From Rhizobium sp. (GTDB lineage: Bacteria; Pseudomonadota; Alphaproteobacteria; Rhizobiales; Rhizobiaceae): a stretch of 64,000 nt of DNA. The stretch is taken from positions 62,001 through 126,000 of the forward strand of contig JAQGJP010000002.1 in NCBI GenBank assembly GCA_028290545.1. Reading direction: 5' to 3'. Positions 45,622-53,574 of this stretch are shown piece by piece (position 1 is the first letter of the stretch; every line of letters begins with the position of its first letter). The position numbers and the translations under genes were made by a program. Below the pieces are notes generated by a model. It had not been told where the DNA came from, made no database searches, and worked only from the letters and a program-made list of their open reading frames with translations.

Positions 45622-46110
45622 CTATCTGGCGTGCGGATGGTAGAATATCTCGACGATCGGTTTGAATTCATCGCTTATCCGCGAGACCTTCGCTGCCAGT
45701 TCGGTCCGGCTCCCGCGGGCGGTGACGTCGTGACCCAGAACCTTCCGGGCGGCTTCCCTGGGATTGCGCGCCGTTATCTTGTCGCCCGGTGCCTCGAGCG
45801 AAAGACCATCGCTGTGAAACGCGTATCTTTGCACCGTAAAGCGATAGTGACGACCGCCATCCGCTTCGCTTTGCTGATCTTCACGCAGATGCTGCATGAA
45901 CAGTTCCTCGTCGCTCAGCGTCTCTTCCAGAAGCGGCAGCACGCCCTTCTGCCAGATTGCCATCTGCTGCGCGCCGAGGGACGGCTCCCCATGACGAATC
46001 ACCTGTTGAGCGACAGCAAATTCCCGGGTCCCCTCTTCGAGGAGACCCATGTCGACAAGGTCGGCGATACGTTCGCTAAGATCGAAGTCGATCCGGTCAT
46101 TTATGCCCAT
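45622..46110 (-). CDS. Hypothetical protein, 162 residues
   Basis: A 162-residue cytoplasmic protein without a recognised domain. The first half is helical and acidic (RIADLVDMGLLEEGTREFAV, MAIWQKGVLPLLEETLSDEE), the second half has Arg-rich strands and a KITARNPREAARKVLG helix. The ATG at 46110 is preceded by GGGAGGACC. I do not recognise the family. It lies in the run of small rhizobial genes. Confidence 0.6.
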   Translation of the reverse strand: MGINDRIDFDLSERIADLVDMGLLEEGTREFAVAQQVIRHGEPSLGAQQMAIWQKGVLPLLEETLSDEELFMQHLREDQQSEADGGRHYRFTVQRYAFHSDGLSLEAPGDKITARNPREAARKVLGHDVTARGSRTELAAKVSRISDEFKPIVEIFYHPHAR

Positions 46111-46191
46111 TTGGTCCTCCCGGTGCGCATCCATGATGCCACGGTCCGCGGCGCATGCAAAGCCGTAACCGTTATACCGGCCTGAGGATAA

Positions 46192-46398
46192 TCAATGTCT
46201 CGACGCCTGCTTGCGTGCAAGCAGCAATATATAATCCTCCGCCGCATCGGCCAGGGCCATAGCAATTTCTGCCGGTCGCCAGCCCTTCGCTTCGGCTTCG
46301 CAGATAAAGCCATGCAATGCCAGTTCAACGGCCTCGCGGCAATCATGCGAGCGGAGTTCCGGATCGAAATCGTCTTGAGGCGCTTGAATATCTATCAT
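46192..46398 (-). CDS. Small hypothetical protein, paralogue of the one at 46760-47056
   Basis: A 68-residue helical protein. The core DCREAVELALHGFICEAEAKG, then GWRPAEIAMALADAAEDYIL, matches the second small protein 0.36 kb away (DCQEAIEKAFL, AGWSDVDVESAVSELARCYAL), so the two are paralogues. The ATG at 46398 has GGGGAAG eight bases upstream. No known function; the pattern looks like a small helical-bundle protein. Confidence 0.6.
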   Translation of the reverse strand: MIDIQAPQDDFDPELRSHDCREAVELALHGFICEAEAKGWRPAEIAMALADAAEDYILLLARKQASRH

Positions 46399-46759
46399 AA
46401 CCAACTTCCCCTTCGATGCATGGAGAAGATGACATAGATCACGGATTGATCAAGAACATGCTTAAGTACTGGTTAATCCATGCCCGCATCCAGGCTGATT
46501 TCCGGGCCTGCAAGCGTCTAACCGGACGGCTCCGGCCGTCGAATCCAAAGATCCGCATCTTCCGACGAGGGGTATCGAAGCCGTCCGGCGCCCTCGCGGG
46601 CAGCAATAACTGCCAGAAACCAAAATTGATTATAAGCAACTTTCGCTGGGGATCTGCTCGCATGCCTAACGAACTGTATCAGCCGACAAACAGCTATCGG
46701 AAGATGTCCTGAATTTGCACGGACTATCGCGTCGTTGAACGAAGCGTAGCGTTCGAATA
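46399..46759. other. Intergenic stretch without a recognised gene
   Basis: This 361-base gap separates the two paralogous small genes. It contains a GC-rich mid-part with short self-complementary runs near 46517-46585 and an AT-rich part near 46615-46640 that could be a promoter. No open frame here is convincing. Confidence 0.4.
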
Positions 46760-47056
46760 TCAGAGTCGCATGATGGATCGCGCTACTGCGGCGGCCGTGC
46801 TGAAATCATCATTGTTTATTCTTGCAACCTTGAGTGCATAGCAGCGCGCGAGTTCCGACACGGCCGATTCGACATCCACATCGCTCCAGCCTGCACTGAC
46901 GGCATCTGCCGTAATCGCGCTCCTCACCCTCTTCAAATCGATGAAGGCGGCCCCGGCGATCGCTGTTTGGGCCAGAAATGCTTTCTCGATGGCCTCCTGG
47001 CAATCGAGATCCCGATCGGGGTATTCGCCCTCTTGGCGTGGCGCTCGGATGATCAT
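46760..47056 (-). CDS. Small hypothetical protein, paralogue of the one at 46192-46398
   Basis: A 98-residue helical protein. It shares the pattern D(L)DCxEAhE ... AGWxxxxhxxAhxxLA ... LxxAR with the 68-residue neighbour but has a longer loop in the middle and a C-terminal Ala-rich helix. The ATG at 47056 was chosen because the paralogue aligns from there; an AGG lies eight bases upstream. Unknown function. Confidence 0.58.
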   Translation of the reverse strand: MIIRAPRQEGEYPDRDLDCQEAIEKAFLAQTAIAGAAFIDLKRVRSAITADAVSAGWSDVDVESAVSELARCYALKVARINNDDFSTAAAVARSIMRL

Positions 47057-47178
47057 GATCAACCTCGTTGCAAACCGGACAGTCGCTATTGTGAGGCGTA
47101 TATGGTTTAAAGTCAATTCACGCTATAATAGGTGGCGGCTAGGGAGAATTCGGATGACGACCAAATTATGTGGGCTCA

Positions 47179-47421
47179 ATGACAAGCAAGCCTAAGCTGA
47201 TCGTACTGGCGGCCTTCAACGAAACCGACGAGGGCGAACTCGTTTCGGCGTTCGACGCCAAGCAGTTCGACAGCGAGGAAAGAGCAACGCGCGAGGCGAA
47301 AAAGATCGCCGCGGAACATGCCGGCGTTGTCGCCTGGTCGCGTGAAGCCGATCCGGATCTCGGCGACTACGGGCCGCCGAATATATTGTTTCAATCGGGG
47401 AAGATTCCGGAGATGGAATGA
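47179..47421 (+). CDS. Small hypothetical protein, 80 residues
   Basis: An 80-residue acidic protein (opening TSKPKLIVLAAFNETDEGEL) with a strand-helix pattern: a hydrophobic strand VLAAF, then EERATREAKKIAAEHAGVVA, then WSREADPDLGDYGPPNILFQ. The WSREA...GDYGPP end occurs in a rhizobial hypothetical family. Starts at ATG 47179 without a clear Shine-Dalgarno; a GTG at 47170 is possible. Overlaps the next small gene by four bases. Confidence 0.6.
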   Translation: MTSKPKLIVLAAFNETDEGELVSAFDAKQFDSEERATREAKKIAAEHAGVVAWSREADPDLGDYGPPNILFQSGKIPEME

Positions 47422-47630
47422 TGAGCAACGACGTAACGCCTGCCCGTTCGGCACCTGACGTCGCCGCCGGACACCAGTGTCAGAATCCCGACTGCCAGAA
47501 ATGGGGCGGATGGGGATATGACCGCGGGTCAGGCGTCATCGGATGGTGGTGTCTGGAGCATCGTCCAGACACCGATCCGGTGCAGCCCGAGATCACCGGG
47601 AACTGGATATCCGACGGCAACGAGGGCTGA
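47418..47630 (+). CDS. Small Cys/His protein, possible zinc ribbon
   Basis: A 70-residue protein with CQNPDC (Cys21, Cys26) and WWCLEH (Cys45, His48). The CX4C...CX2H spacing would suit a small zinc site. It is Trp-rich (WGGWGYDRGSGVIGWW). Start overlaps the previous stop (ATGA at 47418-47421), so the two small genes are coupled. Function unknown. Confidence 0.6.
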   Translation: MMSNDVTPARSAPDVAAGHQCQNPDCQKWGGWGYDRGSGVIGWWCLEHRPDTDPVQPEITGNWISDGNEG

Positions 47631-47644
47631 ACTCCGAATGAAAT

Positions 47645-47899
47645 TCAGGGTTTCGGCTCACCGTCGATGATCTCCACCTCTGGCCGGTCGCCGCCGTCGG
47701 CATGTTCATAATGCCATTCGCCATCCTTGCCTTGGTAGGAAATCTCGGCAGATTGACCACCGACCTGCTGCCCCAGCGCGACGATACGGGCGGCTTTCAT
47801 TGCCTTGTCATGCGTGGCGAAGGGTTCAGAGAAGACGTCGCCAAGCTTGTAGGCCCAGCCGCCATCGTGTTGAACGATCTGATAGATCACTTTCGCCAT
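47645..47899 (-). CDS. DUF2188-like small protein
   Basis: An 84-residue protein that looks like the DUF2188 family: a strand pair IYQIVQHDGGWAYKLGDVFS, a helix THDKAMKAARIVALGQQVGG and a strand pair EISYQGKDGEWHYEH. ATG at 47899 follows GGAACAGG. Members are short proteins of unknown function. Converges on the Cys/His protein gene. Confidence 0.7.
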   Translation of the reverse strand: MAKVIYQIVQHDGGWAYKLGDVFSEPFATHDKAMKAARIVALGQQVGGQSAEISYQGKDGEWHYEHADGGDRPEVEIIDGEPKP

Positions 47900-48016
47900 A
47901 GTCCTGTTCCTTTGTTGGGCCGCATATTTCGGTCGCAAGCGTGTCTCGCCAAGCCGCCGGCGCAGCATGGACTATATTCCAGCTTCGAGCGGCGTAATAT
48001 GCGATATAACTCCCCG

Positions 48017-48844
48017 CTAGGATGGCCGTTCCGTCAGCGTTCCGGAAAATAGATTTGCGCCATGCTTTTCCAACAGCTTGAGCGAGGTGTAATCAAGGAT
48101 CGAGAGCCCTCCGTCGACGATGAGCGTTTGTCCGGTTATGAAGGATGCCTCCTCGCTGGCAAGGAATGCGACGGCGGCAGCGATTTCCCGGGGCGCTCCC
48201 ATCCGGTTCATCACGCCGGGCGGCAATTCCCATTCGCCCGAGGCGGTGCCTGAGGCGTTTTCGGTCGAATCCATTTCAGTGGCGATCCAGCCGGGGCTGA
48301 CACAGTTGACGCGGATGCCGCTCGATGCGCCCTCGACGGCAAGTGAACGGGTCAGGGCTTCCACGGCTGCCTTGGCGACACAGTAGAGGCCCCAGTTTCC
48401 ATGCAGCGTTGCGGTGGACGAAATGTTGACGATGGCGCCGCCGCCGCCATCACGCATCACCGGCAATGCATGGGATGAGGCAAAATAGGTCGAATCGAGG
48501 TTGGGGCCACGCAGCTTGTTCCAACGCGTGCCGGGCCCGTCATTTTCGTCTACGCCAGACCTCCGCGATCCGACGCCGGCATTGTTGACCAGGACGTCGA
48601 GGCCACCCCAGCTCGCCACCTGCCCGATCATTGCCTTGACCTCAGCCTCATCGGCCAGATCGCAGCCGAAGAAAACTGCGTCCCCGCCCATGTCCCTGAC
48701 CTCGGCCTCGACCGCCAGACCCTTGGTCCGGTTGCGTCCGGCAAAGGCGACGCGGGCGCCTTCGCCAATGAAATAATGGACTATACCGCGCCCGATACCC
48801 GAATTGCCGCCGGTCACGAGGACGATCTTGTCACGGAAGCGCAT
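48017..48844 (-). CDS. SDR-family oxidoreductase
   Basis: A 275-residue short-chain dehydrogenase with complete classical features: cofactor motif TGGNSGIGRG (about 10-19), NNAG near residue 87, catalytic Ser in ISSTA and the YCVAK motif (YxxxK). Loss of none of these separates it from the two atypical SDRs at 5.9 and 14.6 kb. AAAGGAA precedes ATG 48844. Divergent from the SorC-type regulator gene, with inverted-repeat sequence between, so it is likely a member of that regulon and could reduce or oxidise a sugar or aldehyde. Confidence 0.88.
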   Translation of the reverse strand: MRFRDKIVLVTGGNSGIGRGIVHYFIGEGARVAFAGRNRTKGLAVEAEVRDMGGDAVFFGCDLADEAEVKAMIGQVASWGGLDVLVNNAGVGSRRSGVDENDGPGTRWNKLRGPNLDSTYFASSHALPVMRDGGGGAIVNISSTATLHGNWGLYCVAKAAVEALTRSLAVEGASSGIRVNCVSPGWIATEMDSTENASGTASGEWELPPGVMNRMGAPREIAAAVAFLASEEASFITGQTLIVDGGLSILDYTSLKLLEKHGANLFSGTLTERPS

Positions 48845-48959
48845 GCTTTTAATTCCTTTTTCGAAATGAATAATGATTGAAGCCAAACATCGGAGACAGC
48901 CAATCGGTCTGGCAAACACATCTGTATCTGCTTCACCCGATGCCTTGCAACAATGATCC

Positions 48960-48986
48960 GTCAAACGAGTATTTGACTTTTGTCAG
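48960..48986. promoter_or_regulatory. Inverted repeat and promoter in the SDR/SorC divergent gap
   Basis: GTCAAA (48960-48965) and TTTGAC (48972-48977) form an inverted repeat whose right arm continues as TTGACTTTTG. That resembles TTGACATTTG of the mtnK/ABC palindrome at 40275. TTGACT (48973-48978) can serve as a -35 box, with TATTGT 18 bases on as the -10 for the regulator gene. Spacing of the two arms differs from the mtnK site, so a shared regulator is only a suggestion. Confidence 0.4.
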
Positions 48987-49028
48987 CGGCCTCGAATATT
49001 GTCTAATCCCTGTCATCGAGGGAAATGA

Positions 49029-49976
49029 ATGCCGATCAAATCAGCCGATCAGGTCATGCACAAGGCGGCATGGCTCTACTACATGCATGGTTTGCGGCAG
49101 GACGAAGTCGCCAGGCAGCTCGATATTTCGCGCGCCTCCGTGGCACTCTATCTGCGCCGCGCCCGCGAATCCGGCATCGTCAATATTTCGACCTCGACCT
49201 CGCTTTTCACACATGAGAACCTGGCCCGCGAACTCGAGGACGCGCTCGGCGTCGTCTCCGTCTGGATCGTGCCCGAAGATCGGCTGGCGCTCGATCCGGC
49301 AGCGGAAATGCCGGTGCTGGCAGCCGCCGTGTTCCTCGATCTGATCAACAAAGGCGACCGGATCGGTATCGCCTGGGGCAAGACGGTCTATCACATCGCC
49401 GACGTCATGCCGTTTGCCGATCTCAACGGCATCACCGTTGTCCAGCTCTGCGGCAATCTCGGCTCGCCCTATTCCTACCGGCCGGACCAGTGCACGACGG
49501 AAATCGCCCGCCGGCTGAATGCCGAGGGCATCAATCTCTATGCGCCGCTGGTGCTGAGTTCGGAACGGCTGGCGGCCGAGCTTCGTGCCGAGCCGGTCAT
49601 CCGCGAACAGCTCGCCTCGATCCCGGAATGCAATTTCGCGCTCTATTCGGTCGGCGGCATCGAGGAGGACAGTCATCTGGTGAAATGCGGCGCCTTGACT
49701 CCAGCGGAAATGGCGGCGCTCGGCAGGCAGGGCGCCGCCGGCGTCATCGCCGGACAGGTGATCGATGCCGACGGCCAGTTGATGGATTGCGCCCATAATC
49801 GCCGCTGCATTTCCGCTGATCTCGATTCGATCCGCGCCATCCCCAAACGGATGATGGTGGTGCAGGAAGACAATAAATACCAGCCGCTGGTGGCCGCGAT
49901 CAAGGGCCAGTTCGCCTCACATCTGATTGTCACCTCCTCGATGGGCAAGCGGCTGATGGAGCGTTTCAGTAAATAG
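49029..49976 (+). CDS. SorC/DeoR-type sugar-binding transcriptional regulator
   Basis: A 315-residue regulator. Helix-turn-helix at about residues 18-45 (GLRQDEVARQLDISRASVAL), followed by the sugar-phosphate-binding SorC domain, with GIAWGKTVYHIADVM near residue 117, VVQLCGNLG, and GVIAGQVIDADGQLMDC near residue 238. Family members are released or activated by phosphorylated sugars. It lies upstream of the fused aldolase gene on the same strand and divergent from the SDR gene. The phosphorylated effector could be 5-methylthioribulose-1-phosphate or a related ketose phosphate. Confidence 0.9.
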   Translation: MPIKSADQVMHKAAWLYYMHGLRQDEVARQLDISRASVALYLRRARESGIVNISTSTSLFTHENLARELEDALGVVSVWIVPEDRLALDPAAEMPVLAAAVFLDLINKGDRIGIAWGKTVYHIADVMPFADLNGITVVQLCGNLGSPYSYRPDQCTTEIARRLNAEGINLYAPLVLSSERLAAELRAEPVIREQLASIPECNFALYSVGGIEEDSHLVKCGALTPAEMAALGRQGAAGVIAGQVIDADGQLMDCAHNRRCISADLDSIRAIPKRMMVVQEDNKYQPLVAAIKGQFASHLIVTSSMGKRLMERFSK

Positions 49977-50032
49977 TCAGTGACAGGCCCGGCAACGACC
50001 GAGCATGAGGGCAAGACAATCGGGAGGAAGAC

Positions 50033-52087
50033 ATGCACAGCCTTTGGAACGACGCCGATGCGGAGGCGATGGTCACACACTATGCCGACAAAGGCATAAA
50101 CCGCGACCTGGCGCTCCGGACCTATACGACGCGCCTGCTCGGCGGCGATCCGCGTCTTGTGCTGCATGGCGGCGGCAATACATCGGTCAAGACAGAGGTC
50201 ACGGACCTTGTCAGTGACACCCATCAGGTGCTCTGCGTCAAGGGCAGCGGCTGGGACATGGGCGTGATCGAGCCCGCGGGCCTGCCCGCCGTCCGGATCG
50301 CGCCGCTGTTGAAGGCCCGCAAGCTCGAACGCCTGTCGGATGAGGACATGGTGACGCTGCAGCGCGCCAACCTCATCGATCCATCCTCGCCCAATCCATC
50401 GGTGGAGGCGCTGCTGCATGCCTTCCTGCCGCATAAATTCGTCGACCATACGCATTCGACGGCGATCCTTGCCATTGCCGACCAGGGCGACAGCCTCAGA
50501 TTCACCCGCGAGATCTACGGCAACCGCCTGGGTTTCGTGCCCTATGTCATGCCCGGCTTCGCGCTCGCCAAATCGGCAATCGACGTGTTCGACCAGGATC
50601 CGACGGTCGAGGGCCTGCTGCTCGACAAGCACGGCATCTTCACCTTCGGCGAGACAGCCCGCGAGGCCTACGAACGGATGATCCAGTTCGTCACAATGGC
50701 CGAGGACTACGTGAAAACCAGAGGTCGCCATCCGTTCACGCCTGCCGCCTTGCCCACAAATCTTGCCAGCACAACCGAGATCGCGCCGATGCTGCGCGGC
50801 GCCGTCGCCGTGGACAAGGGCCAGGGGCGTTATGACAGGATGATCTCGGTTTTCCGCCGGTCGCCTGCCATACTCGATTTCGTCAATGCGCGCGAAGTCG
50901 AGGACATGGCAGCGCGCGGGGTCTCGACGCCGGACCTGTCGATCCGCATCAAGACCGGGCCGATGGTGCTGAAGGCACCGGAGCAATCCGCGCTCAAGGA
51001 TTATCGCGCCCACATCGACGACAAGACCGCCGCCTTCATGGCCGATTATGTCGAGTACTTCAGAGCCAACGATGCCCGGGACGATGTCAGACGCACCATG
51101 CTGGACCCGATGCCGCGGCTGACGCTGGTCCCGGGGCTCGGGATGTTCGGCCATGGCCGCACCTACAAGGATGCGGTGATCGCGCTCGATGTCGGCGAAA
51201 TGTGGATCGAGGCGGCGCGCGATGCAGAATCCATCGGCCGCTTCGATCCCGTCAGCCGACCCGATCTGTTTGATCTCGAATATTGGTCGCTGGAGCAGGC
51301 CAAGCTCGCCGGCGCCAAGTCCAAGCTTTTCACCGGCCAGGTCGCCGTCGTCACCGGCGGCGCGGGCGCGATCGGTGCAGCGACTGCCAAGGCATTTGCC
51401 GCGGAGGGCGCGCATGTCGCCGTGCTCGACATCGACAAGGCCAAGGCCGCCGCCGTTGCCAGGTCGATCGGCAACAATTCCATCGGCATCGCCTGCGATG
51501 TCACCGATCCGGCCTCGGTCCAAGCCGCATTCGATACGGTGGTCGACACGTTCGGCGGCGTCGATATGGTCGTTTCCAACGCCGGTGCGGCCTGGGAAAG
51601 CCCGATCGCGACGATGGATGACGCGCTGCTGCGCAGAAGCTTCGAGCTCAATTTCTTCGCCCATCACAGCGTGGCGCAGAATGCCGTGCGGATCATGAAG
51701 GCGCAGGGAACCGGAGGCGCGCTGCTGTTCAACACATCCAAGCAGGCGATCAATCCCGGCGCCAATTTCGGTGCCTATGGCCTGCCGAAGGCCGCGACGC
51801 TGTTCCTGTCGCGGCAATATGCGCTGGAGCACGGCAAGGACGGCATCCGGGTCAATGCCGTCAACGCCGACCGTATCCGTTCCGGCCTGCTCAACGACGA
51901 GATGATCGCCAATCGCTCGACGGCGCGCGGGCTGTCGGTCGAGGAATACATGGCCGGCAACCTGCTGCATCTCGAAGTCACCGCCGAGCATGTGGCCCAG
52001 GCCTTCGTGCATCATGCGGCGGCGGAGCGGACCACCGGGGATGTGACCACCGTGGATGGCGGCAATATCGCCGCGACGCTGCGCTGA
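50033..52087 (+). CDS. Bifunctional class II aldolase / short-chain dehydrogenase (RhaD-like fusion)
   Basis: A 684-residue fusion. Residues about 1-430 are a zinc-dependent class II aldolase of the RhaD/fuculose aldolase type, with HGGGNTSVK near residue 44 (phosphate loop), CVKGSGWDMG, and the metal motif DHTHST near residue 140. Residues about 433-684 are an SDR with VVTGGAGAIG, SNAG, a Ser in FNTSK and AYGLPK (YxxxK). Such fusions cleave a ketose-1-phosphate into DHAP and an aldehyde, then act on the aldehyde. GGGAGG seven bases before the ATG. Paired with the SorC regulator; possibly linked to mtnKA. Confidence 0.9.
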   Translation: MHSLWNDADAEAMVTHYADKGINRDLALRTYTTRLLGGDPRLVLHGGGNTSVKTEVTDLVSDTHQVLCVKGSGWDMGVIEPAGLPAVRIAPLLKARKLERLSDEDMVTLQRANLIDPSSPNPSVEALLHAFLPHKFVDHTHSTAILAIADQGDSLRFTREIYGNRLGFVPYVMPGFALAKSAIDVFDQDPTVEGLLLDKHGIFTFGETAREAYERMIQFVTMAEDYVKTRGRHPFTPAALPTNLASTTEIAPMLRGAVAVDKGQGRYDRMISVFRRSPAILDFVNAREVEDMAARGVSTPDLSIRIKTGPMVLKAPEQSALKDYRAHIDDKTAAFMADYVEYFRANDARDDVRRTMLDPMPRLTLVPGLGMFGHGRTYKDAVIALDVGEMWIEAARDAESIGRFDPVSRPDLFDLEYWSLEQAKLAGAKSKLFTGQVAVVTGGAGAIGAATAKAFAAEGAHVAVLDIDKAKAAAVARSIGNNSIGIACDVTDPASVQAAFDTVVDTFGGVDMVVSNAGAAWESPIATMDDALLRRSFELNFFAHHSVAQNAVRIMKAQGTGGALLFNTSKQAINPGANFGAYGLPKAATLFLSRQYALEHGKDGIRVNAVNADRIRSGLLNDEMIANRSTARGLSVEEYMAGNLLHLEVTAEHVAQAFVHHAAAERTTGDVTTVDGGNIAATLR

Positions 52088-52180
52088 CAGCGATCAGACG
52101 CGGCGTCTGCGTCGTGACTGTGCCGGGGGACCCGCCGCGCTTTGAAAAAACGCGGCGGTTTTGTTCTTGTTATTGTCAAC

Positions 52181-53560
52181 TCAGCGGTTGGCGAAGACGC
52201 TTTCGATTGCACCGGCCGCGGCCTTGACGATGATGTCGGCCTCGTCCCGCGTCAGGCAGAGCGGTGGCGAAAAGCCGAGAATATCGGCCTGCGGCATGGC
52301 GCGGCCGATGACGCCGCGTTCCAGCAGTGCCGCCGAGATCTGCGGGCCGATCTTCTGGGAAGGATCGAAGAACCTGCGATCGTCCTTGTCCTCGACGAAT
52401 TCCACCGCCGCCAGCATGCCGTCGCCCCTGACATCGCCGACGTTTTTGTGGTCGCTGAGGGCCTTGGCGAGTTCGGAGCGGAAATAGGCACCCGTCTCGG
52501 CAGCATTGCTGACCAGATCGAGTTCATCGACAAGCTCGAGATTGGCGATGCCGGCGGCCGCGCAAATCGGATGCGAGGAATAGGTCCAGCCATGCCCGAT
52601 CACGCCCATCTGGTCCGAGCCTTGCAGCAGCACTTGCCAGACCTTTTCGGACACAATGGAGCCGGAGAGCGGCGCATAGGCCGAGGTCAGGCCCTTGGCG
52701 ATGGTGATCAGGTCGGGCTTGATGCCGTAGTGATCCGAACCGAACATCGTGCCGAGGCGGCCGAAGCCGGTCACGACTTCATCGGCAACCAGCAGGATAT
52801 CGTATTTTTCCAGCACGGACTGGATCTTCTGCCAGTAGCCGGCCGGCGGCGGCACAATGCCGCCAGTGCCGAGGATCGGCTCGCCGATGAAGGCGGCAAC
52901 CGTGTCGGGACCTTCAGCCAGGATCATTTCCTCCAGCTTGTCGGCGCAGTATTGCGAAAACTGTTCCTCGCTCATCGAACGATCCGGCCGGCGATAATAA
53001 TAAGGCGACTCGGTGTGGAGTATCGGCGCGCGCGGCAGGTCGAAGGCATTGTGGAACAGCGACAGGCCGGTCAGCGAACCGGTCATCACGCCTGAACCAT
53101 GATATCCCCGCCAGCGTGAAATGATCTTCTTCTTTTCCGGTCGGCCGAGCACGTTGTTGTAATACCAGATGAGCTTGATATTGGTCTCGTTGGCATCCGA
53201 ACCGGACAGGCCGAAATAGACGCGACTCATGCCCGCCGGCGCGCGGTCGATGATCATCTTCGACAGCGTGATCGAGGCTTCGGTGCCGTGTCCGGCATAG
53301 GCATGATAATAAGCGAGGTTCTTGGCCTGCTCGGCGATCGCGTCGGCGATTTTCTGGCGACCATAGCCGACATTGACGCAGTAGAGGCCGGCAAAGGCAT
53401 CGAGGCTGGTGCGGCCGTTGATATCGGTGATGTAGACGCCTTCGCCGGTGCCGATCACGCGCGTCGGGCTCTCGCCGCGGGCATGCATGCCCACATGCGT
53501 CGAGGGATGGAAGAAGTGATCCCGATCCCAAGCGTTGAGTTCGTTATTTCTGTCGAGCAT
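52181..53560 (-). CDS. Class III PLP aminotransferase (omega-amino acid/putrescine type)
   Basis: A 459-residue fold-type I class III aminotransferase. Landmarks are DAFAGLYCVNVGYG near residue 48, the phosphate site GLSGSDANETNIKL, the Asp of ILLVADEVVTGFGRLG, the PLP lysine in LITIAKGLTSAYAPL (about 286), and GHGWTYSSHPICAAA. The sequence is closest to putrescine-pyruvate and omega-amino acid-pyruvate transaminases. ATG at 53560 follows AAGGAAAAAG; an upstream TTG was rejected. It begins 14 bases after the HDAC-like amidohydrolase, so the two work together, probably on acylated polyamines or amines. Confidence 0.9.
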   Translation of the reverse strand: MLDRNNELNAWDRDHFFHPSTHVGMHARGESPTRVIGTGEGVYITDINGRTSLDAFAGLYCVNVGYGRQKIADAIAEQAKNLAYYHAYAGHGTEASITLSKMIIDRAPAGMSRVYFGLSGSDANETNIKLIWYYNNVLGRPEKKKIISRWRGYHGSGVMTGSLTGLSLFHNAFDLPRAPILHTESPYYYRRPDRSMSEEQFSQYCADKLEEMILAEGPDTVAAFIGEPILGTGGIVPPPAGYWQKIQSVLEKYDILLVADEVVTGFGRLGTMFGSDHYGIKPDLITIAKGLTSAYAPLSGSIVSEKVWQVLLQGSDQMGVIGHGWTYSSHPICAAAGIANLELVDELDLVSNAAETGAYFRSELAKALSDHKNVGDVRGDGMLAAVEFVEDKDDRRFFDPSQKIGPQISAALLERGVIGRAMPQADILGFSPPLCLTRDEADIIVKAAAGAIESVFANR

Positions 53561-53574
53561 GGCTTTTTCCTTGT

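Noticed and set aside
49673-52015. Open frame of 780 codons on the minus strand
   Set aside because: It is antisense to the fused aldolase/dehydrogenase, whose motifs and ribosome site are clear. Long antisense frames are common in GC-rich genes; the translation is His/Arg/Gln-rich with no domain.
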